Below, in pieces: positions 6,215-10,397 of a DNA stretch of 10,397 bases (within the stretch, counting starts at the first letter, position 1; each line of letters starts with the position of its first letter). Source of the DNA: an uncultured Eubacteriales bacterium (GTDB taxonomy: Bacteria > Bacillota_A > Clostridia > Saccharofermentanales > Saccharofermentanaceae); contig OMQY01000025.1 in assembly GCA_900313405.1 (NCBI GenBank), positions 1-10,397 on the forward strand, read 5' to 3'. The notes beneath the pieces are model-generated. The model was not told where the DNA came from. It saw nothing but the letters and a program-made list of their open reading frames with translations, and did no database searches. The position numbers and the translations under genes were made by a program.

Positions 6215-6343
6215 TTAATCGTCTTCTAACTCATTCGCCAGCAGTGAAGATGATATCAACAACGAAGCCAGTGTCACCGGCAAAGTCATGCTGATGCAAC
6301 TCGTGCCGCCTGCCAGCTTCTCGAAAAGCTCCTTCGTTCCCAT
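6215..6343 (-). CDS. Mini-leader RiPP precursor-like peptide C (42 residues)
   Basis: A 42-residue gene. It starts MGTKELFEKLAGGTSC, continues with a hydrophobic Ser/Thr/Leu-rich stretch (17-36) and ends ANELEDD with TAA. The AGG-T-S-C junction is identical to that of the larger precursor just upstream (AGGTSC), and TKELFEKL mirrors that protein's first residues TKELMERL. The gene therefore looks like a Nif11-type precursor with about 65 leader residues missing, leaving a 13-residue leader and a 29-residue tail with one Cys. It begins 20 bases after the upstream stop, so it is probably cotranscribed. The ribosome site is weak (CGGGGG about ten bases away). It could be a functional immunity or companion peptide, a second core, or a deletion remnant that has kept its frame. 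Divergence at the DNA level argues against a very recent deletion. Confidence 0.7.
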   Translation of the reverse strand: MGTKELFEKLAGGTSCISMTLPVTLASLLISSSLLANELEDD

Positions 6344-6363
6344 ATTACGCTGCCCCCGAGGTT

Positions 6364-6696
6364 TTACTCAACAATTGTCTTTACAGTCACAACGGCGGAA
6401 CCGATAACGGATGATCCTGTCACAATACTTGAAACAATACTGAGTATCGGCAGACAACTTGTTCCGCCCGCTACCTTTCCAAGCTCCTCTTCGGTCAGTT
6501 CCGCTCTTGACTGCTCGTTGATCTCATCCAGCTCTTCTTCGGTTACTTCATATCCGAACTCTGCAGCTGTCGGGATCACTGTCTCGTAATAGTTCTTCGC
6601 ACCGGCTTCGCGTCTCGCATTAACTGCCTCAGTGAACTTCTGTGCGAACTCACTATCGCTGTTAAGTCTTTCCATAAGTTCCTTTGTGTTTGCCAT
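6364..6696 (-). CDS. Nif11-type leader RiPP precursor-like peptide B
   Basis: A 110-residue protein with a helical charged leader at 1-78. It starts MANTKELMERLNSDSEFAQKF, contains YEVTEEELDEINEQ near 49-62 and ends AELTEEELGKVAGG. The 32-residue tail starts TSCLPILS and is rich in Ser, Thr, Val and Ile, with a single Cys81. The ELGKVAGG ending is the same as in peptide A, while the rest of the leader has diverged. The gene is preceded by GGGGAGG at good spacing and by a promoter-like TATAAT, so it is the first gene of the block. Family knowledge supports a secreted, possibly modified peptide. Modification type, activity and exporter cannot be told from this window. Confidence 0.87.
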   Translation of the reverse strand: MANTKELMERLNSDSEFAQKFTEAVNARREAGAKNYYETVIPTAAEFGYEVTEEELDEINEQSRAELTEEELGKVAGGTSCLPILSIVSSIVTGSSVIGSAVVTVKTIVE

Positions 6697-6783
6697 AGTA
6701 ACCTCCCCTGTTTATAAAGATCCGTCTGTCTTGCATGTGTCAGACCGGACGCAACGCCGATACTGATATCCGTGATGTCTCAT

Positions 6784-6813
6784 ATTATAATATTTTTTTG
6801 AGAATTATTCTAT
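6784..6813 (-). promoter_or_regulatory. Promoter of the peptide block with a Fur/PerR-like palindrome
   Basis: A perfect TATAAT on the minus strand (6784-6789) sits about 90 bases before the start of peptide B. Just upstream, 6799-6813 reads ATAGAATAATTCTCA on the minus strand, a short palindrome that matches the 15-base Fur/PerR pattern at about 10 of 14 informative positions. The -35 is weak (TAGAAT). AT-rich promoters can give such matches by chance. Confidence 0.4.
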
Positions 6814-6866
6814 AGCATGGTCGGGATGACAAGTACTGCCGTTGTCTCTCGCGCGTTCTCATTCTC

Positions 6867-7067
6867 TCAGTCATCGGTGATCGCATCCCAAAACTCCAAT
6901 TCATCTACCCACTTCGGGTCCGCCTTCGCATGTCCCATCTTCGCGCCGCACTTCGGGCACTTCGAGCCGGCCTTCTTCGATTCCGCGCGGCACTCCGAGC
7001 AAATAAACCGATCGGCCCTGAAGAGTCTCTCCTCTCTTATCCAGTACCCGTGCTTCGCCTTAAACAT
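6867..7067 (-). CDS. Small zinc-ribbon protein
   Basis: A 66-residue protein with Cys 23, 26, 37 and 40 (ICSEC...KCPKC), a treble-clef or zinc-ribbon pair, ending in an acidic and aromatic tail WVDELEFWDAITDD. The frame extends to a TTG at 7091, but the ATG at 7067 has GGAGGG eight bases upstream and is the likely start. It follows the DUF1653 gene by 39 bases and probably closes the ADP-ribose block. I see no clear terminator after it in the 170-base gap before the peptide block. Similar short ribbons are common in phages and Clostridial genomes and have no assigned function. Confidence 0.8.
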   Translation of the reverse strand: MFKAKHGYWIREERLFRADRFICSECRAESKKAGSKCPKCGAKMGHAKADPKWVDELEFWDAITDD

Positions 7068-7106
7068 GTCGCCGCCCTCCTGATGAGTCAAATATACCGT
7101 AAGTGA

Positions 7107-7391
7107 TCAGGCATCCGTCTCATACGGCTCGAATCTGTAGCGTTGACGGATCTCGGGATATTTCACCCGGTCAACTTCACTCATGAACATCTCGAGAGGA
7201 CGCGCACACATCTTCCCTTCACCGTAGAGAGCCCGGTAGACCATCAGATTCTCGCCGGTCTCGGAATGGTGCGCCACTCCGACGATCTCGTACAGATACA
7301 TATTGCCTTCGTGCTCGAGCTCGCGCTTAAAGTGGCGGACGATCGTGCCCGGCTTCGGGACCTCGCGCCCGAGTATCAGATCTTCGCTCAT
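7107..7391 (-). CDS. DUF1653 domain protein
   Basis: A 94-residue protein with the DUF1653 signature: a pattern of PGTIVRHFK at 14-22, [16 protein letters not shown] at 32-47, [10 protein letters not shown] at 50-59 and [10 protein letters not shown] at 64-73. DUF1653 proteins are small cytosolic domains with no established activity, sometimes fused to other enzymes. The start overlaps the stop of the ADP-ribosylglycohydrolase gene (ATGA), so the two are translationally coupled and very probably work in the same pathway. It has no catalytic motif that I recognise. Confidence 0.93.
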   Translation of the reverse strand: MSEDLILGREVPKPGTIVRHFKRELEHEGNMYLYEIVGVAHHSETGENLMVYRALYGEGKMCARPLEMFMSEVDRVKYPEIRQRYRFEPYETDA

Positions 7392-8503
7392 ATGTCTTCT
7401 CCTTCGTCGTCCTCACCGCACAGCTCATCTGCCGTCTGAAGCAGCAGGCCGTACATCTCGAGTCCGTCCTTATACTTATCGGGGATCGATTCGAACCCGA
7501 CAAATGCTCCCATGATATTACCGGTGACCGCACCTGTCGAATCGCTGTCACCCTTGTGATTTACCGACGCACGAAGAGCCGAATCGAAGTCACGATCAGC
7601 CTCATAACGCATCGCGCAATAACACGCGATCGCGAGCGTCTCCTCGGCGACCCATCCCTCTCCCAAGCGGTGGATCGCGTCTATATCGCTGACGCTCTTA
7701 TCTGCCGCGAGCTCGACCGCTTTATTCATTATCGCGACAAACTCATCCAAATGTTTTGCCCCCTCGAAAAGTCTCTCGCAAGCAGCGACCGCTTCGACCA
7801 CCGCCTCTCGGACAGGCAACACAGAGGCGGGCTCGCCGGGACCGTCGGCGCCTGCACCCGGATCTGCTCCGGGAACGGCACCGCCATCACCGGCATCATC
7901 TCTCATCAGGCGTCTGATTATATGCACCATGGCGGCGGCAGGGATGTACCCGAGCTCATGAGTATGCGTGATCGCTGCGGCTGAAGCCCCCAGCATGGCG
8001 GCATCATCATCGTTAAGCTCGAGTCCGGCAAAAAGTCCGATGGGCGCGACACGCATTACGCCGCCGCAGCCTTTACTGTCATTGATCCGGTGTTCAAGCG
8101 TCCCGAGCCCGCCGTCTGCCAGTGAAGACAGGCAAGTTCCGCCGGGAGCACGCTGCTCATACAGAGCAGGTATCCCCATCAGGTATGTCTCCGCACCGGT
8201 ATCCTCAAAAGAGAAAGGCTCGGTCTGTGTCCGGAACCAACAAATATACATCCGGCGTATCGAGTCTATGTAAGATGAAATATCCGTCCCGGGAGAGCGC
8301 AGGAGCCCCTGAGCGGTAAAGAGCGTCATCTGAGTATCGTCGGAGATGCGTGCGATACCGCCCTTGTATTCATATGACGATATTCCCGACGCACCGTAAC
8401 GAGCCGTGATCTCCCTCTCCTTAAGGAACTCGACGGCATAGCCGAGCGCATCACCGGCAGCTCCGCCTATAAGACTTCCGCAAACTTTATCGTAGTAAGA
8501 CAT
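7388..8503 (-). CDS. ADP-ribosylglycohydrolase family protein (DraG/ARH type)
   Basis: A 371-residue all-alpha binuclear-metal hydrolase of the ARH/DraG family, which removes ADP-ribose from proteins or small molecules. Motifs in order: [18 protein letters not shown] at 9-26, SDDTQMT at 54-60 (metal ligands S/D/D), [12 protein letters not shown] at 145-156, THTHELGY at 179-186 and [12 protein letters not shown] at 318-329 (metal ligands D319, D321 and the following S/T). All core ligands are present, so it should be active. A Gly/Pro/Ala/Asp-rich stretch at about 202-226 looks like an inserted linker. The ribosome site GGAGG is well placed. The substrate is unknown, and the nearby macro-domain gene supports ADP-ribose chemistry. 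Confidence 0.95.
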   Translation of the reverse strand: MSYYDKVCGSLIGGAAGDALGYAVEFLKEREITARYGASGISSYEYKGGIARISDDTQMTLFTAQGLLRSPGTDISSYIDSIRRMYICWFRTQTEPFSFEDTGAETYLMGIPALYEQRAPGGTCLSSLADGGLGTLEHRINDSKGCGGVMRVAPIGLFAGLELNDDDAAMLGASAAAITHTHELGYIPAAAMVHIIRRLMRDDAGDGGAVPGADPGAGADGPGEPASVLPVREAVVEAVAACERLFEGAKHLDEFVAIMNKAVELAADKSVSDIDAIHRLGEGWVAEETLAIACYCAMRYEADRDFDSALRASVNHKGDSDSTGAVTGNIMGAFVGFESIPDKYKDGLEMYGLLLQTADELCGEDDEGEDI

Positions 8504-8565
8504 CTTTAACCTCCGTCTTCAGCACCCGACCGAGCGCCATATATCTCATCCTCCGCCGAAGTTCT

Positions 8566-9150
8566 TCATAACTTACGTAATATCACGTTATACCAGTCGA
8601 CATCCTTACCGCGTCTGACATCCCGCGACTCCCATTCATCGATCTTCTCATAGCCGGAAGTACGCGCAAATACTGACGCGAACTTGTCGGATGTCATATC
8701 GTTGAAAAAACGACCGTCGCGCTCACCTTCAAAGTCGCCGAACTTAAATGACATATAGAATATGCCGCCCGGGGCCAGCAGATCACGCAGGGTCGTAAGG
8801 AGTTCGGGCAACTCCGCGGTCGGAACATGAAGCAGCGACGCACATGCCCAGATCGCATCAAAGCGCTCACCGCCATCGACGTCCCTGAAATCCATACACT
8901 TAACTTCAATCCCGCAGTATGAACTCGCGAGAGCACATAGTTCGGCAGAACCGTCGATCGCCTCTACCTTATATCCCATCTTCAGGAAAGCAGATGTGTC
9001 GCGGCCTGAGCCGCAGCCGAGATCAAGGATAGCGCCGCCTGCGGGTACGTAAGCCAGCACGCGCTCATAGAGCGGCGTAACATCGGCTTCGACTGTCGAG
9101 TCGTAGAACTCCCGGGCGAGCGTCTTGTAGTAATCAGATGTTGAACTCAT
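8566..9150 (-). CDS. Class I SAM-dependent methyltransferase
   Basis: A 194-residue Rossmann-fold methyltransferase. Motif I is AILDLGCGSGRDTSAF at 40-55, EAIDGS (63-68) ends strand 2, MDFRDV is at 86-91, and FDAIWACASLLHVP at 97-110 forms motif IV/post-IV. The C-terminal half holds APGGIFYMSFKFGDFE at 126-141. The overall form is that of TehB-like or small-molecule methyltransferases, but the substrate cannot be named. The frame opens at a GTG at 9162. The GGGGGG run just before the ATG at 9150 is more likely its ribosome site, so the shorter form is chosen. It starts 66 bases after the macro-domain gene and precedes the ADP-ribosylglycohydrolase gene by 62 bases, so a shared transcript is likely. 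Confidence 0.9.
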   Translation of the reverse strand: MSSTSDYYKTLAREFYDSTVEADVTPLYERVLAYVPAGGAILDLGCGSGRDTSAFLKMGYKVEAIDGSAELCALASSYCGIEVKCMDFRDVDGGERFDAIWACASLLHVPTAELPELLTTLRDLLAPGGIFYMSFKFGDFEGERDGRFFNDMTSDKFASVFARTSGYEKIDEWESRDVRRGKDVDWYNVILRKL

Positions 9151-9216
9151 AAAGCCCCCCACTTAGATCATTGAGATACATCTGTTATATCACAAGTCCC
9201 GGTCTGCGGCATACAG

Positions 9217-9753
9217 CTACCAGTTCATCTCAGGGCGCGCGACTTCCGGCGCCTTCCTGATGAACTTCTCGAGGCCGCATTCGTCCGTCACGGCGAAAAC
9301 GATCTCCATATCAAGATCCTTCCTGGATTCCAGGAAATCACAGCACGTCTTCAGCGCGCACTCCCAAGCGACATCCTTCGGAAAATGCTTCGCGCCCGTC
9401 GAGATCAAAGGGAAAACGACCTTATGGAAGTCGTTGGCATAAGCGAGGTTCAGAACGCTCCTGTAAGTCTTTACAAGAAGTTCGATCTCGCTGTGCTTCC
9501 CGTCGATCCACCGGGGGCCGGCCACATGGATGATGTGGCGTGAAGGAAGGTCGAAGCCTGCCGTCATGATCGGCTTGCCGACACGGAGCTTCCCCGACAC
9601 GGCAAGAGCACGCCTGAGCCTCTCCTTTCCCGCCTTCCGGGAGATCGCCCTGCTCACTCCCGAATCACACTTGAGACGGGTGTCCGTGGCATTTACGATC
9701 GCATCCGCACGGAATGTTGTAATGTCTGCTCTGTAAACGTTGATAACACTCAT
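9217..9753 (-). CDS. Macro domain protein (ADP-ribose binding/hydrolysing)
   Basis: A 178-residue single macro domain. DAIVNATDTRL at 17-27 sits at the site of the usual NAAN loop, and SGVSRAISRKAG at 31-42 at the GGGVDGAI site. RHIIHVAGPRW is at 72-82 and VVFPLISTGAKHFP at 112-125, the second ligand-binding loop. Macro domains bind ADP-ribose and often remove it from proteins or cleave O-acetyl-ADP-ribose. Here the second Asn of NAAN is Asp and the Gly run is reduced, so catalysis by the MacroD mechanism is uncertain. The frame opens at a TTG at 9774, but the ATG at 9753 with AAAGGAAG upstream is preferred. The zinc-ribbon peptide upstream ends four bases before this start. Confidence 0.93.
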   Translation of the reverse strand: MSVINVYRADITTFRADAIVNATDTRLKCDSGVSRAISRKAGKERLRRALAVSGKLRVGKPIMTAGFDLPSRHIIHVAGPRWIDGKHSEIELLVKTYRSVLNLAYANDFHKVVFPLISTGAKHFPKDVAWECALKTCCDFLESRKDLDMEIVFAVTDECGLEKFIRKAPEVARPEMNW

Positions 9754-9757
9754 GCTC

Positions 9758-9919
9758 TCACTTCCTTTTTGCACGAGGGGCCTTCCCCACTCTGATGATC
9801 CGTCCTCTCCTTACAACTTCGCATGTTACGCCGGTCGCTACTCTCCTGACCGTAACAGGGAAACCGCACTCCGGACAAACGCCGCCACTCATAACTGTTC
9901 CACATCTAGGGCATGTCAT
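9758..9919 (-). CDS. Hidden 53-residue zinc-ribbon peptide
   Basis: A 53-residue gene starting MTCPRCGTVMSGGVCPECGF. Two CxxC knuckles (Cys 3, 6, 15, 18) form a zinc ribbon. The rest is short, basic and strand-like (VTVRRVATGVTCEVVRRGR at 22-40), with Cys33 and a tail KAPRAKRK. GGAGGG lies eight bases before the ATG, which is optimal. The stop falls four bases before the macro-domain start, so the gene occupies the macro leader and is probably translationally coupled to it. The basic tail suggests nucleic-acid or nucleotide binding, but that is a guess. No longer family is recognised. Confidence 0.75.
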   Translation of the reverse strand: MTCPRCGTVMSGGVCPECGFPVTVRRVATGVTCEVVRRGRIIRVGKAPRAKRK

Positions 9920-10005
9920 AGGTAAGTCCCTCCTTTTGTATTTGTTACACTAATAGTACACTGCGGAGGGTTCCATTATTGGGACTTTTTCGCAGGGCAC
10001 GCCGG

Positions 10006-10082
10006 GTCTCAAAACTGGTGACTTTTTGGTGGCTTAAAAAACTGGAAACGCCCTATTACGGGCGTTTCCAGGGTTTTGAGAC
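10006..10082. repeat. Nested inverted repeat around the terminator
   Basis: Outer arms GTCTCAAAAC (10006-10015) and GTTTTGAGAC (10073-10082) are perfect complements and enclose the 12-bp terminator hairpin. The sequence AAAACTGG occurs twice (10011-10018 and again before the inner stem), so alternative pairings are possible. A simple terminator does not need outer arms. Such a layout can mark a recombination site or a structured RNA. Confidence 0.55.
10036..10071 (-). terminator. Intrinsic terminator for the gene entering from the right
   Basis: A 12-bp perfect stem, CTGGAAACGCCC at 10042-10053 and GGGCGTTTCCAG at 10060-10071, has a 6-base loop. On the minus strand it is followed at once by TTTTTT. 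It lies about 215 bases after the stop of the partial gene at 10288. On the plus strand only GGTTTTG follows, so it works mainly on the minus strand. Confidence 0.9.
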
Positions 10083-10106
10083 TATTCAAGTTCTTTGCAG
10101 ACACCT

Positions 10107-10151
10107 ATATCTTGTGGTTGGCATGTTCCAAAAAGCACAATATCTTGTGGT
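10107..10151. repeat. 12-base direct repeat pair ATATCTTGTGGT
   Basis: Identical copies lie at 10107-10118 and 10140-10151, with starts 33 bases apart (about three helical turns), so bound proteins would sit on the same face. The spacing and size would fit arm-type recombinase sites or an operator pair. No regulator or integrase is visible in the window. Confidence 0.45.
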
Positions 10152-10287
10152 GTTTTTCTTTCTATTCCACATATTCTTTGGCTATTTAAGAGCTGAAGGT
10201 GGCTTTATGGTGGCTTGAACTCTTGATACCTGCGATATTATCTATGATTATGATGGGTAATTCTAACAATAAAAAATGTATTCGCAA

Positions 10288-10397
10288 TTACTCACCCGAT
10301 GAAGGACGATTTAGAAGCGATTTAAAGTATTCATTAAGTCTCTTGTCCATCATTTGAGCATTCCGTTTAGCTTCTTCGTATAAAATAACTTCTTTTC
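10288..10397 (-). CDS. C-terminus of an unidentified protein, cut by the window edge
   Basis: The last 36 codons of a minus-strand gene are visible, ending NEYFKSLLNRPSSGE and TAA. The visible part (from KEVILYEEAKRN to the end) is a charged amphipathic helix with typical protein composition, while the other two minus frames stop early. It is too short to name a family. The following AT-rich 3' region with repeats and a strong terminator would fit a recombinase or other mobile-element gene, but this is only a possibility. Confidence 0.6.
   Translation of the reverse strand, partial: KEVILYEEAKRNAQMMDKRLNEYFKSLLNRPSSGE

Larger units (their letters stand above)
9920..10287. other. Non-coding, AT-rich repeat region at a possible boundary
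   Basis: A stretch of 368 bases with no convincing gene. It holds a terminator and nested inverted repeat, a 12-base direct repeat pair, and three copies of GGTGGCTT (10028-10035, 10198-10205, 10209-10216). The base composition drops to AT-rich from about 10080 onward. A plus-strand open frame from 9979 to 10218 runs through the hairpin, lacks a ribosome site and resembles nothing known, so it is not called. Confidence 0.5.

Noticed and set aside
9979..10218. 79-codon plus-strand frame at the right edge
   Set aside because: It crosses both the terminator and the nested inverted repeat, lacks a ribosome site, and its aromatic-rich product looks like translated AT-rich DNA.
1..10397. CRISPR array or insertion sequence
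   Set aside because: No regularly spaced repeats of suitable length and no transposase motif were seen on either strand.

Overview
This window is a stretch of moderate-GC bacterial chromosome. It most likely comes from an anaerobic Clostridia-type Firmicute (Lachnospiraceae, Oscillospiraceae or Saccharofermentans-like). I infer this from the tandem feoA-feoA-feoB locus with an HMA protein and a FeoB-associated Cys-rich protein, the strong AGGAGG-type ribosome binding sites, and the Nif11-type peptide leaders. Apart from a tRNA-Ser at the left edge, every gene I can support lies on the minus strand, so the natural reading order is right to left.

Left edge (1-125): the 3' part of tRNA-Ser(UGA) with encoded CCA, followed by a rho-independent terminator.

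Iron block (132-4733, minus): HMA domain protein, FeoA, a second FeoA, FeoB, a Cys-rich FeoB-associated membrane protein, then a ProC/ComER-like NAD(P)-binding protein. Short inverted repeats of the form TTA-N6-GCTAAC sit at the promoter of the HMA gene and just upstream of the first feoA. Weaker versions lie between the feoA genes and further upstream. They resemble DtxR/IdeR-family operators, so the block is probably an iron-repressed ferrous uptake regulon. FeoB carries a strongly acidic insertion of about 100 residues in its first predicted extracytoplasmic loop.

Peptide block (4858-6813, minus): two precursor-like proteins with Nif11-type leaders ending in ELGKVAGG and short hydrophobic Ser/Thr-rich tails. 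Between them are a previously hidden 42-residue gene and an SPFH/zinc-ribbon protein. The 42-residue gene has the same AGG-T-S-C junction but almost no leader. A promoter precedes the first gene and a strong terminator follows the last. This looks like a RiPP-type peptide locus, but no maturation enzyme or transporter is visible here. It is the best candidate in the window for something undescribed.

ADP-ribose block (6867-9919, minus): a hidden 53-residue zinc-ribbon peptide, a macro-domain protein, a class I methyltransferase, an ADP-ribosylglycohydrolase, a DUF1653 protein and another small zinc-ribbon protein. Two unrelated families that can act on ADP-ribose linkages lie in one co-directional run, which suggests ADP-ribosylation reversal or NAD-metabolite clearance.

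Right edge (9920-10397): AT-rich, repeat-laden DNA with a perfect terminator, a nested inverted repeat, direct repeats, and the C-terminus of an unidentified minus-strand gene. The change of composition suggests a boundary with different, possibly mobile, DNA.
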